A DNA stretch of 64,000 nt from Lactobacillus paragasseri (GTDB lineage Bacteria; Bacillota; Bacilli; Lactobacillales; Lactobacillaceae), in NCBI RefSeq assembly GCF_003584685.1, contig NZ_AP018549.1, positions 1,488,001 through 1,552,000 of the forward strand, in the 5' to 3' direction. The position numbers and the translations under genes are program-made. Shown here in pieces: positions 9,243 through 17,937 of the stretch. Under the pieces are notes generated by a model. It had not been told where the DNA came from, made no database searches, and saw nothing but the letters and a program-made list of their open reading frames with translations. Every line of letters begins with the position of its first letter. Within the stretch, counting starts at the first letter, position 1.

Positions 9243-10592
9243 TTATGATTTTTTCTCAAGCACCGTCACTGCTTCAACATGAGGAGTTTGGGGAAACATA
9301 TCCACAGGATCAATCTCGTTAAAATCATAGCCTTGCTCACGGAATAATTGCAGATCTCTAACCATTGTAGCTGGGTTACATGAAATATAAACAATCTTCT
9401 TAGGATCAGTTTCAACAGCTGCATCAATAAATTCTGGCGTTAATCCCTTTCTTGGTGGATCAACGAAGATAACATCAGTCTTAAGCCCCTCTTTAGCCCA
9501 ACGCGGCATTACTTCTTCTGCTTTACCAACAACATATTCAGCATTCATGATCCCATTTAATTTTGCATTTGCATTAGCATCATCAACAGCTGGCTTGATA
9601 ACTTCCATCCCCTGCACTGCCTTAACATGCTTAGCAACTGACAAGCCAATTGTTCCAATTCCAGAATAAGCATCAATTACCACATCATCTGGTTTAAGAT
9701 CAGCCTTTTGAATTGCCAAGTCATACAAGCGCGGAGTTTGCAATGAATTAATTTGGAAGAAACTTTGCGGTGAAATTTTAAAACTAACATCTCCAATTTT
9801 GTCGGTAATTTGAGGCTCGCCCCAGAGCAAATAGTCTTTTTTGCCCAAAATCACGTTAGTCTTCTTAGGATTATGGTTCAAAACTACGCTTGTAACGCCT
9901 TCAATTTCGCTAATTTCTTTAGTTACCTTCTTTAACTGTGGAAAATCCTTGTGTAAACAAACCAAAATTACCATGATTTCCCCAGTAGCCTTTGAACGAC
10001 GAACATCAAGATAACGCACTTCACCCTTATTGTGGATTTCATCATAGGCTGGGACATGATTCTTTCTTAAAATATCATGAACTTTAATTAAAACTCGGTC
10101 AATCTCTGGATCAGTGGTAAAAAAGTTAGTTAACGGAACTAAATCATGCGAATGCTTTCTAAAGAAGCCAATATCAAGCTTGCCGTGAACCTTACGAACT
10201 GGTACTTGCGCTTTATTACGATAGCCAGTTTCTTCTGGACTAGGTAAAGTCTGACCAACCTTAATCTTATCTAAATCAGCCTTATGCAATAAGTTCACTA
10301 CTTGATTGCGTTTAAAATCAAGCTGCTTGTCATACTTGATATGAGCAAGAGATGCTAGACCTGTTTGAACCCATTGACGAAGTTCAACGTTAATTCTATC
10401 TGGACTTTCTTTCTTGATTTTTTCAATTTTAGCAAAGGCAAAATTCTTCTTTACCTTTAAAATTTTAGCTGAAACAATTTCACCTGGAAGAGCATTATTT
10501 ACAAAGACAGTCATACCGTCTAAGTGAGCAACCCCCATTGCTTCATAAGATAGGTCGGTAATTTCTAAGTCGACAATTTGATTTTTTTGCAT
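9243..10592 (-). CDS. rlmD: 23S rRNA (uracil-5-)-methyltransferase, RumA/RlmD family
   Basis: SAM-dependent RNA m5U methyltransferase, 449 aa. The N-terminal ~60 residues form a TRAM domain (DLEITDLSYEAMGVAHLDG). The Rossmann SAM-binding motif is DAYSGIGTIGL near residue 310, and the catalytic Cys405 is in YISCNPATMVRD. The four cysteines that hold an iron-sulfur cluster in E. coli RumA are absent: the matching region reads VELRQWVQTGLASLAHIKYD. Firmicute relatives such as Bacillus RlmCD modify two 23S rRNA sites, so the exact target here is open. The gene appears to stand alone, 46 bp downstream of the ABC permease gene. Confidence 0.9.
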   Translation of the reverse strand: MQKNQIVDLEITDLSYEAMGVAHLDGMTVFVNNALPGEIVSAKILKVKKNFAFAKIEKIKKESPDRINVELRQWVQTGLASLAHIKYDKQLDFKRNQVVNLLHKADLDKIKVGQTLPSPEETGYRNKAQVPVRKVHGKLDIGFFRKHSHDLVPLTNFFTTDPEIDRVLIKVHDILRKNHVPAYDEIHNKGEVRYLDVRRSKATGEIMVILVCLHKDFPQLKKVTKEISEIEGVTSVVLNHNPKKTNVILGKKDYLLWGEPQITDKIGDVSFKISPQSFFQINSLQTPRLYDLAIQKADLKPDDVVIDAYSGIGTIGLSVAKHVKAVQGMEVIKPAVDDANANAKLNGIMNAEYVVGKAEEVMPRWAKEGLKTDVIFVDPPRKGLTPEFIDAAVETDPKKIVYISCNPATMVRDLQLFREQGYDFNEIDPVDMFPQTPHVEAVTVLEKKS

Positions 10593-10638
10593 AATTTCAA
10601 TCCTTTTTAGATACTTGCTACTATTTTACTAAAAAATA

Positions 10639-11322
10639 TTATTGCTTTTTAAAAGAATAGGCACTAAAGATACTTAAAATAAACCCTAAAATCAAGCTAC
10701 AAATAATTAAGCTCCAAGTTCCGAAAGCAAAATCACCCTTAAGCCACATATTATTTAAAAGCATTCCCCAATCAAACGGCCACCACATACTAAAAGCTGT
10801 CCGACTTAAGAACATTGCCAAAATTGAACTTAAAAATCCAATTCCTAGGGCAAAATATAAGTTAGTAATGCGGCACAGCCATGAATAAAATGGAACTAGC
10901 CAAATAGAGGTGAGCAAAATTCCAACTATAGAGCCAGCTATTAATCTAATTTCTTCACTACTTGAAAAAATAAATCGTACACAAATTACCAAAACCAAGA
11001 AAACTGCACTCATTAAAATTGTTTGCAACATTCCGTGAATAATGCGACCAATTTCATAAGTAAAAAGATCTTGCGGCGAAGTTAAAATTTCTTTGAATTT
11101 TGTAGCTTGTTTTTGATAATACGTACTAATTCCGATTACGAGAGCAATTGACATATTTAACCAAAAATAACTCCATTGTCCCATCATTAATTGCACTGAA
11201 TATTGATTATCCCAGAAGACAGCAGTCATCATCAAAATGGCAATTAATGGCAAAAGCCAAACTAGTGAGCGAACAACAGTATGCTTTGTTTTTAAAAACT
11301 CAACTTTTAAAATATTAGTCAT
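10639..11322 (-). CDS. ABC-2 type permease (lantibiotic-immunity-like)
   Basis: Membrane protein of 227 aa with about six hydrophobic segments and a short N-terminal cytoplasmic part (MTNILKVEFLKTKHTVVRSL). The KxxxLKTKHT start, followed by TM helices of this size, resembles the MutE/EpiE/NisE type ABC-2 permeases that export lantibiotics or other membrane-active peptides. It overlaps its ATPase gene by 8 bp, so the two form a transporter. No bacteriocin structural or modification genes lie nearby, so an immunity or general peptide-stress role is inference only. Confidence 0.8.
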   Translation of the reverse strand: MTNILKVEFLKTKHTVVRSLVWLLPLIAILMMTAVFWDNQYSVQLMMGQWSYFWLNMSIALVIGISTYYQKQATKFKEILTSPQDLFTYEIGRIIHGMLQTILMSAVFLVLVICVRFIFSSSEEIRLIAGSIVGILLTSIWLVPFYSWLCRITNLYFALGIGFLSSILAMFLSRTAFSMWWPFDWGMLLNNMWLKGDFAFGTWSLIICSLILGFILSIFSAYSFKKQ

Positions 11323-12019
11323 GCTTTATGCCTGCCTTTTCTAGAGTTGAAATAAATAGGTCCTCTAAATCTGTCTTCTGGTCATAATCCTCTTCCAGCA
11401 ACAGCTCACCATTACCCAAGATTGCAATGCGATCAGCTACTTTTTGAATTTCAGAAAGCATGTGACTAGCAATAATGATTGTTTTACCTTGCTTTTTTTC
11501 TAGCATTAAAAGTTCACGTAATTCATGAATTCCAAATGTATCAAGGCCATTTGTTGGTTCATCCAAAACTACTAAATCTGGGTTTCCCATAAAAGCGAGC
11601 GCAATACCAAGCCGTTGGCGCATCCCTGTTGAAAAGCCTTTAACCTTTTCCTGATTATGATCGCCAAAACCGAGCATGTTCAAGATTTGCTCTTGATCCT
11701 TATTTTCAACATGGTGCAGCTTTAATTTCAATTTGATATTATCTTCAACAGTTAAATTATCAAATAAGCCTGGTTCTTCGATTAATGAACCAATAGTTTT
11801 TAAATCTTCTCGCTTCCAGTTTTCACCCTTAAAATTAATATCGCCTTCAGTTGGCTTTTCAATTCCACTAATCATTTTCAAAAGAGTTGACTTACCAGCT
11901 CCATTTGGTCCCATAATGCAGTAAATTTTTCCTTCAGGAACATGAATATTGATTTGATTCAAAACATGTTTATTTTTGAAGTTTTTGCCTAATTCTTTGG
12001 TGGTTAAAATATCAGTCAT
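11315..12019 (-). CDS. ABC transporter ATP-binding protein
   Basis: ATPase subunit of 234 aa. Walker A is GPNGAGKST near residue 37, the signature motif is a variant, FSTGMRQRLG, near 129, and Walker B is LVVLDEPTNGLD near 148; a switch histidine follows in IIIASHMLSE. The sequence is of the drug/peptide exporter type paired with ABC-2 permeases. The permease gene overlaps its 3' end by 8 bp, so they should be co-translated. Upstream is the divergent intergenic region shared with the T-box leader. Confidence 0.88.
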   Translation of the reverse strand: MTDILTTKELGKNFKNKHVLNQINIHVPEGKIYCIMGPNGAGKSTLLKMISGIEKPTEGDINFKGENWKREDLKTIGSLIEEPGLFDNLTVEDNIKLKLKLHHVENKDQEQILNMLGFGDHNQEKVKGFSTGMRQRLGIALAFMGNPDLVVLDEPTNGLDTFGIHELRELLMLEKKQGKTIIIASHMLSEIQKVADRIAILGNGELLLEEDYDQKTDLEDLFISTLEKAGIKHD

Positions 12020-12129
12020 CTTAATCCCTCAATTTATATTTATACTTTTTCTATACCTATCTATTTTACCGCTCAAAGTGCATAATTCGAAATTCTAATC
12101 ATTTTTATTAATAAATTCATTGACATCTT

Positions 12130-12370
12130 TTTTTAAGCTTGTTATCATAATTGCAACAATTATCGTCACAGTAGTGCTTATGTTAAGCGTCAGAGAGCTG
12201 GTGGTAAAGTGCGAACCAGTCAGGCATAAGTTACGAATTACAGCGATCAATCTTTTATTCGGCCACAATCAGTGCCGTTATCACCTGATGAGAGTGCTGC
12301 AAACATGCAGTAGATAGGTGGTACCACGGTAATGCGTCCTGTTGATTAATTTCAACAGGGCTTTTTTTAT
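12130..12370 (+). promoter_or_regulatory. tyrosine-specific T-box leader with antiterminator/terminator
   Basis: The T-box core AGGTGGTACCACGG is at 12316-12329. Upstream is a Stem I: CTTATG pairs with CATAAG, and the distal part reads AGAGAGCTGGTGG...GAACCAG. The 5' strand of the specifier loop has AGTA and the 3' strand has GAA-T-TAC-A, so the specifier is TAC (12239-12241), a tyrosine codon. The terminator stem CCTGTTGA/TCAACAGG (12338-12359) with a T run ends just before the GGAGG of the carrier gene. Uncharged tRNA-Tyr should stabilise the antiterminator and turn the gene on. An ORF drawn through this leader is not a gene. Confidence 0.9.
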
Positions 12371-12382
12371 GGAGGATTATTT

Positions 12383-13759
12383 ATGAAAAAGAAAGTATCT
12401 TTTCTAGAAGCAATTATTATTTTACTTTTGCTTTTAATTATTCTAGGCATTTCAGTAATTAAATTTGGTTTAATGCCAGAAGTTCCAGTTTTATTCACCG
12501 TTTGCTTATTAGTCTTCTGGCTCAGACTACGTGGAAATGACTGGGCTTCTATTCAAGATGGAATCAAGGAAGGAATTGGCGTTGCTATTATTCCAATCTT
12601 TATTTTTATCCTAATTGGGGCCTTGATTGGCTTATGGATCAAGGGCAGTATCATCCCTTCAATTATGGTTCTTGGCTTTCACTTAATTAGCGGACAATTC
12701 TTCGTTCCTTCTGTCTTTATTGTTTGCTCAATCGTGGGGCTAGCGATCGGAAGCGGCTTTACTACAATTTCAACCGTTGGAATTGCCCTCTTCGGAATTG
12801 GTGCCAGCATGAATGCCAATCCTGCTCTTGTTGCTGGAGCAATCATTTCTGGAGCCGTATTTGGCGATAAAATGTCTCCTTTATCCGACTCTACCAACCT
12901 TTCTTCTGCTGTTGCAGAAAGTGAATTATTCGCCCATATTAAAAATATGATGTGGTCAACAATCCCTGCTTTTATCGTTTCTTTAATTCTTTTTTGGATT
13001 TTAGGAAATAGTGGCTCAATTGATGCTTCAAAGATTAATCATACTGTCGCAGTTTTACAGCATAACTTCATTATTACTTGGTGGGCAATCATTCCAATTA
13101 TCTTAATGTTAATTTGTGCCTGGAGAAAAATCCCCGCTATTCCTACTTTATTTTTAAATATTGCTGTTACTGTCATTATGATTTTTATTCAAAATCCTCA
13201 TCAATCTCTTACTGACTTAACTAACCTCATTATGAAAGGGTTCGTTGCCAAAACTAGCGACTCATCAGTGAACGCTTTGCTGACTCGGGGTGGTATTTCC
13301 AGCATGATGGATACGGTTGGCTTAATTATTGCTACCTTATCTCTTGGTGGTTTATTAATGAAATTTAACATTGTTCAAACTGCCATGGAGCCTCTAGTTG
13401 AACACCTTAAAAAGCCTGGTCGTTTAGTAATTACTACCATTCTTTCAGGTATCTGCATTAATTTATTTGTCGGTGAACAATACCTATCTGTTATCTTGCC
13501 AGGACGCGCCTTCAAGCAAGCATATGACAGAATTGGTCTTGCACCCCTTGCTCTCAGTCGTGTTCTTGAAGATGGAGGCAGTGTAATTAACTACCTAATT
13601 CCTTGGGGAGTAGCTGGTTCTTTTGCAGCTTCTACTCTTGGAGTTCCAGTTTTAGCCTTTATTCCATTCACATTCTTTAGCTTACTTTCTCCTGTCTTTT
13701 CAATTCTTTCTGGGGTCACCGGAATTGGTTTAAAATGGCAAAATAAGGCTGAAAAATAA
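12383..13759 (+). CDS. NhaC-family carrier, probably a tyrosine transporter
   Basis: Integral membrane protein of 458 aa with about 11-12 hydrophobic helices. It belongs by composition and motifs (SGAVFGDKMSPLSDSTNLSSA near residue 158) to the NhaC Na+/H+ antiporter family. However, it is directly controlled by a T-box whose specifier is a tyrosine codon, so its physiological substrate is more likely tyrosine than a pure sodium/proton exchange. T-box-linked NhaC relatives have been proposed as tyrosine transporters in lactic acid bacteria. GGAGG at 12371-12375 precedes the ATG. Substrate assignment is inference from regulation. Confidence 0.82.
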   Translation: MKKKVSFLEAIIILLLLLIILGISVIKFGLMPEVPVLFTVCLLVFWLRLRGNDWASIQDGIKEGIGVAIIPIFIFILIGALIGLWIKGSIIPSIMVLGFHLISGQFFVPSVFIVCSIVGLAIGSGFTTISTVGIALFGIGASMNANPALVAGAIISGAVFGDKMSPLSDSTNLSSAVAESELFAHIKNMMWSTIPAFIVSLILFWILGNSGSIDASKINHTVAVLQHNFIITWWAIIPIILMLICAWRKIPAIPTLFLNIAVTVIMIFIQNPHQSLTDLTNLIMKGFVAKTSDSSVNALLTRGGISSMMDTVGLIIATLSLGGLLMKFNIVQTAMEPLVEHLKKPGRLVITTILSGICINLFVGEQYLSVILPGRAFKQAYDRIGLAPLALSRVLEDGGSVINYLIPWGVAGSFAASTLGVPVLAFIPFTFFSLLSPVFSILSGVTGIGLKWQNKAEK

Positions 13760-13771
13760 TTTATCGTTAAT

Positions 13772-13818
13772 AAAATCCGTACTATATGCGCTTACATAGC
13801 AAAATAGTACGGATTTTT
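13772..13818 (+). terminator. rho-independent terminator after the NhaC-family gene
   Basis: Long stem AAAATCCGTACTAT (13772-13785) pairing with ATAGTACGGATTTT (13804-13817), with the T run inside and after the second arm. It cleanly separates the carrier gene from the next operon. Confidence 0.85.
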
Positions 13819-13884
13819 CATTGACGAAACTTTTAATACATTGTAAATTATTAGTAATTAAAAACATATTAAAGGAGGAATTTG

Positions 13885-14730
13885 ATGGAAACAAATCATT
13901 TTCTAGTACTACAAACCGACTTCGGCTTAAAAGATGGTGCTGTTAGCGCCATGCACGGCGTAGCTCATTTGGTTGCTCCGCACGTTGTTGTTTCAGATTT
14001 AACTCATGAGATTCCGCCTTATGATATTTGGGCTGCATCTTACCGCCTCTATCAGACAATCAAGTATTGGCCAAAAGGCACAACTTTTGTTTCGGTAGTT
14101 GATCCAGGTGTTGGTTCAGATCGAAAGAGTATTGCAGTTAAAACCAAAAGCGGACATTTTATTATTACACCTGATAACGGCTCATTAACTCATGTTGCAA
14201 CTTATATGGGACTTGAAGAAGTAAGAGAAATCGATGAACAAAAGAATCGTCTTCCTTATTCTTCAGAAAGTAACACCTTCCACGGCCGTGATATTTATGC
14301 TTACAATGGTGCCCTTCTAGCTGATGGTGAAAAATCCTTTGAAGATCTAGGAGAGCCATTAGATCCAGCTTCAGTTGTAAAATTACCACTTACTGAAGCT
14401 ATATTAGAAAATAATCATCTAAAGGGATCAATTGATGTATTGGATATTCGCTTTGGTTCTTTATGGACGAATATTCCTTATGACTTAGTTAAAAAAGCTG
14501 ATATCAAACGCGGCGACAAACTTACCGTCACAATTACTTATCAAGGTCAAACTTATTATCATGATACAATACCTTTTGTTACATCATTTGCTGATGTAGC
14601 AATCAAAGATCCTTTGATGTACATCAATTCATTAGTCAATGTAGGTATTGCGCTAAATCAAGCTTCATTTGCCGATACCTACAAAATTGGTACTGGAAAT
14701 GATTGGAAAATTGATTTAACTAGAGAATAA
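13885..14730 (+). CDS. S-adenosyl-L-methionine hydrolase (SAM hydroxide adenosyltransferase, DUF62)
   Basis: Enzyme of 281 aa that in characterised relatives hydrolyses SAM to adenosine and methionine; the family also holds the fluorinase and chlorinase. Family motifs are LQTDFGLKDGAVSAMHGV at the start, HEIPPYDIWAASYRLYQT near residue 48, VVDPGVGS near 73, TPDNGSLTHV near 96 and NTFHGRDIYA near 130. ATG 13885 follows AAAGGAGG; the TTG one codon earlier is less likely. It is the first gene of an operon with a full ECF transporter (S, double ATPase and T). A link between SAM breakdown products and the imported compound is plausible but unproven. Confidence 0.88.
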   Translation: METNHFLVLQTDFGLKDGAVSAMHGVAHLVAPHVVVSDLTHEIPPYDIWAASYRLYQTIKYWPKGTTFVSVVDPGVGSDRKSIAVKTKSGHFIITPDNGSLTHVATYMGLEEVREIDEQKNRLPYSSESNTFHGRDIYAYNGALLADGEKSFEDLGEPLDPASVVKLPLTEAILENNHLKGSIDVLDIRFGSLWTNIPYDLVKKADIKRGDKLTVTITYQGQTYYHDTIPFVTSFADVAIKDPLMYINSLVNVGIALNQASFADTYKIGTGNDWKIDLTRE

Positions 14731-14751
14731 TTTATTTACGGGGGAAAAATT

Positions 14752-15309
14752 ATGAACAAGCAAAAAGGTTTATCAGTAAAAAGCGTCGTTGCAATTGGTA
14801 TCGGAGCAGCAATCTATGTTATTTTGGCACGTTTCACATCAATTCCAACTGGAATTCCAAACACTAATATTGAAATTGTCTACCCATTCTTAGCTTTACT
14901 TGCCACTATTTACGGACCTGTTGTCGGCTTTTCTGTTGGTTTCATCGGCCATGCACTAGGTGACTTCTTAATGTATGGTCAAACTTGGTGGAGCTGGGTT
15001 TTAGCTACAGCTGTTTTAGGTTTGATCATCGGTCTTTACGGTATGCGCCTTGACTTAGATAATGGTGTCTTCACTGTTAAGCAAATGGTTGGCTTCAACG
15101 TGGTCCAAATCATCGCTAACGTTATTTCCTGGTTAGTAATCGCACCAGTTGGCGATATCTTAATCTACAGCGAACCTCAAAACAAGGTCTTCTTACAAGG
15201 AGCCACTGCAACCATCACTAATTCACTTGCTATTCTTATTTTAGGAACCATCTTGCTTAAAGCTTACGCAGCAACTAAAGTTAAGAAAGGTAGTTTACGT
15301 AAAGACTAA
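14752..15309 (+). CDS. ECF transporter S component, UPF0397 family
   Basis: Small hydrophobic protein of 185 aa with about five or six helices, matching the UPF0397 group of substrate-binding S components (MNKQKGLSVKSVVAIGIGAA start; GHALGDFLMYGQTWWSW near residue 64). It is followed within 22 bp by a two-domain ECF ATPase and then by the T component, so this is a group I ECF transporter with its own energy module. The substrate of UPF0397 proteins is not firmly known. Placement behind a SAM-hydrolysing enzyme points to an adenosine- or methionine-related or vitamin-like compound, but this is inference. Confidence 0.85.
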   Translation: MNKQKGLSVKSVVAIGIGAAIYVILARFTSIPTGIPNTNIEIVYPFLALLATIYGPVVGFSVGFIGHALGDFLMYGQTWWSWVLATAVLGLIIGLYGMRLDLDNGVFTVKQMVGFNVVQIIANVISWLVIAPVGDILIYSEPQNKVFLQGATATITNSLAILILGTILLKAYAATKVKKGSLRKD

Positions 15310-15330
15310 TCACGAAAGGTTACTCAATTA

Positions 15331-17052
15331 ATGACAGAACCGATTATTGAATTTAAAGATTTTTCATTTAAATACAATAGCCAAGCTGAACCCACTCTTA
15401 AAAAGATTAATCTCAAAATTAATAAGGGTGAGAAAATTCTCTTGGCCGGACCTTCAGGCAGCGGCAAATCTACAATTGGTCGCTGCCTTAATGGTCTTAT
15501 TCCAAATATTGATCAAGGCAACATCACAGGTAAATGCTTAGTAAACGGAAAAGATATTACTAAAACTAGTCTTTTTGACTTTTCATTTACTACTTCCACA
15601 ATCTTACAAGATGCGGATAGCCAATTTATTGGTCTAACAGTTGGCGAAGATATTGCTTTTGCTCTTGAAAATGATTGCCAGCCTAAAGCCAAAATGCATC
15701 ACACTGTAAACCAATGGGCGGAAGAACTCCAAATTAAAGAGCTTCTTAAACAATCGCCGCAAAGCCTTTCTGGCGGTCAAAAACAAATTGTTGCCCTAGC
15801 CGGCGTCTTGGTCGATGAATCACCAATTTTACTTTTCGACGAACCGCTTGCTAACCTTGATCCTGCTTCCGGACTCAAAACAATGGCTATTATCGATAAA
15901 ATCCAAAAAGAACTTAATGCCACAGTTATTATTATTGAGCACCGTGTCGAAGAAGTTTTGAGTCAGCCAATTGATAGAATAGTTTTAGTTAATGATGGTC
16001 AAATTGTCGCCGATGAGCCTACTAATCAACTTCTTCATGAGAATAGTTTAGAAAAAATTGGCGTTCGTCAGCCGCTTTATTTAAAAGCGATGACAGCCGC
16101 AGGTATTAACTTAAGTTCAATTAAAAAGCTAGATAAAATTGCAGACTTACCTACTTCTGACTCAATTAGCCAAGAATTAGAAAATTGGGTTGATCAAGTT
16201 CCAGTTAAAGAAAGTACAGCTACTCATCAACCTTTATTAAAACTAGACCATGTCGGCCACCAATATAATAAAAATCAGCCTTATCCTTTAAAGGACGTTT
16301 CTGCTACCATCAATCAAGGCGATTTTATCTCAATTGTCGGTCAAAATGGTGCCGGTAAAACCACTTTATGTCGCATCATTTGTGGTTTTATTTCTAATGA
16401 AGGCAAAATTACACTTAAAGACCAAGATCTAGCTAATTTATCAATTAAAGAAAGAGCCGAAAAAATTGGCTATGTAATGCAAGATCCTAATCAAATGATC
16501 TCGCAAAAAATGATTTTTGATGAAATAGCTTTAGGATTACGTCTGCGTAACGTAGATGAAGAAACGATCAAACAAAAAGTAAATCAAACTTTAAAAATTT
16601 GCGGTCTTTATCCTTTCAGGCACTGGCCAATTTCTGCTCTTAGTTTTGGGCAGAAAAAACGTGTAACAATCGCTTCAATTTTAGTCTTAGAACCAGAAAT
16701 CATTATTCTAGATGAGCCAACTGCTGGTCAAGATTGGAAGACATATACCGAAATTATGGGCTTTTTAAAACACTTGAACAAGCTAGGCAAGACCATCATT
16801 ATCATCACGCACGATATGCACTTAATGCTCGAATATACTACACGCTCGCTTGCCTTCACTAAAGGAAAACTAATCGCTGATACAAGCCCGATTGAATTAC
16901 TAACTAATCCTAAACTAATTAAAGAAGCGTCTTTAAAGAGAACGAGCTTATTTGAACTTGCGCAGCATTACGACTTGCCTGATCCAAATAAATTTGTGCA
17001 AGCCTACATTAATTCTGAACAAAAGAACTGGAAGGATGAAGATTATGAATGA
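15331..17052 (+). CDS. ECF transporter double ATP-binding protein
   Basis: Fused EcfA-EcfA' type ATPase of 573 aa with two complete ABC domains. The first has Walker A GPSGSGKST near residue 40, signature LSGGQKQ and LLFDEPLANLD; the second has Walker A GQNGAGKTT near 340, a variant signature LSFGQKKR and IILDEPTAGQD. Fusion of the two ATPases is normal for dedicated (group I) ECF systems. The last codons overlap the start of the T-component gene by 8 bp. It energises uptake through the neighbouring T and S components. Confidence 0.92.
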   Translation: MTEPIIEFKDFSFKYNSQAEPTLKKINLKINKGEKILLAGPSGSGKSTIGRCLNGLIPNIDQGNITGKCLVNGKDITKTSLFDFSFTTSTILQDADSQFIGLTVGEDIAFALENDCQPKAKMHHTVNQWAEELQIKELLKQSPQSLSGGQKQIVALAGVLVDESPILLFDEPLANLDPASGLKTMAIIDKIQKELNATVIIIEHRVEEVLSQPIDRIVLVNDGQIVADEPTNQLLHENSLEKIGVRQPLYLKAMTAAGINLSSIKKLDKIADLPTSDSISQELENWVDQVPVKESTATHQPLLKLDHVGHQYNKNQPYPLKDVSATINQGDFISIVGQNGAGKTTLCRIICGFISNEGKITLKDQDLANLSIKERAEKIGYVMQDPNQMISQKMIFDEIALGLRLRNVDEETIKQKVNQTLKICGLYPFRHWPISALSFGQKKRVTIASILVLEPEIIILDEPTAGQDWKTYTEIMGFLKHLNKLGKTIIIITHDMHLMLEYTTRSLAFTKGKLIADTSPIELLTNPKLIKEASLKRTSLFELAQHYDLPDPNKFVQAYINSEQKNWKDEDYE

Positions 17053-17875
17053 TAGTAAAATTTTAGGCTACCAGCCAGGGAATAGTTTTATCCATGCCTT
17101 GAATGCTACTACAAAGATGATCTTTTTAATTCTAGTTTCAGTTGCTTGCATGGTTACTTATGACACTCGCTTCTTAATTGCAATCTGTATCCTATCCTTG
17201 ATCTTACTAAAAATAGCAGGTATTAGATGGAAACAGGTTTCTTTCATTGTTAAGTTCATTATTGTTTTTGCCATAATTAATATCTTGGCGGTTTTCATCT
17301 TTCAACCCACTTATGGCGAAAGCTTATACCATTCAAGAACAGTTTTAATCAATGCGGGATACTTTACCTTAACTGCTCAGGAATTATTTTATTTGCTTAA
17401 CGTTAGTCTGAAGTATATCTGCTCTATTCCCCTAGTTCTGCTCTTTTTATTAACAACCAATCCTAGTCAATTTGCTGCTAGCTTAAATAAAATTGGTGTC
17501 AGCTACAAGGTTTCTTATGCTGTTTCTTTAGCCTTGCGCTATATCCCTAATATCCAGGAAAGTTACTGGTCAATTTCTGCTGCTCAACAAGCACGGGGAA
17601 ATGAACTTTCTAAAAAAGCATCTCTTGGCAAGCGAATCCATGGAACATTAAACATTGTGACCCCGCTTATTTTTTCAAGTCTTGACCGTATTGATACGAT
17701 CAGTACTGCCATGCAGCTTAGACGTTTCGGCTCAAAGAAAAAGCGGACTTGGTATGTAGCCGAAAAATTTAGCTTAGCTGACTATTTAGTTACTAGTCTA
17801 GCTTTCATTCTTGTTTTAGTTGTTATTTTGCTCTTTAAAGTCAATTCAGGACGCTTTTACAATCCATTTGTGTAA
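17045..17875 (+). CDS. ECF transporter T component
   Basis: Membrane protein of 276 aa from ATG 17045, which is preceded by AAGGATG inside the end of the ATPase gene; a longer reading from 16952 lies inside that gene and is not needed. It has about five to six hydrophobic helices. The cytoplasmic coupling-helix region contains the T-component signature AAQQARGNE near residue 181, followed by the second AMQLRRFGS motif. It completes the SAM hydrolase-S-A-T operon. No clear terminator follows; the Bax-inhibitor gene begins 62 bp later, so read-through is possible. Confidence 0.9.
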   Translation: MNDSKILGYQPGNSFIHALNATTKMIFLILVSVACMVTYDTRFLIAICILSLILLKIAGIRWKQVSFIVKFIIVFAIINILAVFIFQPTYGESLYHSRTVLINAGYFTLTAQELFYLLNVSLKYICSIPLVLLFLLTTNPSQFAASLNKIGVSYKVSYAVSLALRYIPNIQESYWSISAAQQARGNELSKKASLGKRIHGTLNIVTPLIFSSLDRIDTISTAMQLRRFGSKKKRTWYVAEKFSLADYLVTSLAFILVLVVILLFKVNSGRFYNPFV

Positions 17876-17937
17876 AAGTTTCTTTTACTGTTAAGATACG
17901 TTAAAATATATTAATAATAATGAAAGAGGGAGAGCTT

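Noticed and set aside
10639..12019. ABC pair as part of a bacteriocin gene cluster
   Set aside because: No precursor peptide, modification or regulatory genes are visible nearby; only the immunity-type transporter is seen.
12120..12317. Plus-strand ORF of 65 codons upstream of the NhaC-family gene
   Set aside because: It lies fully inside the T-box leader, has no ribosome site and its coding is explained by Stem I and the antiterminator.
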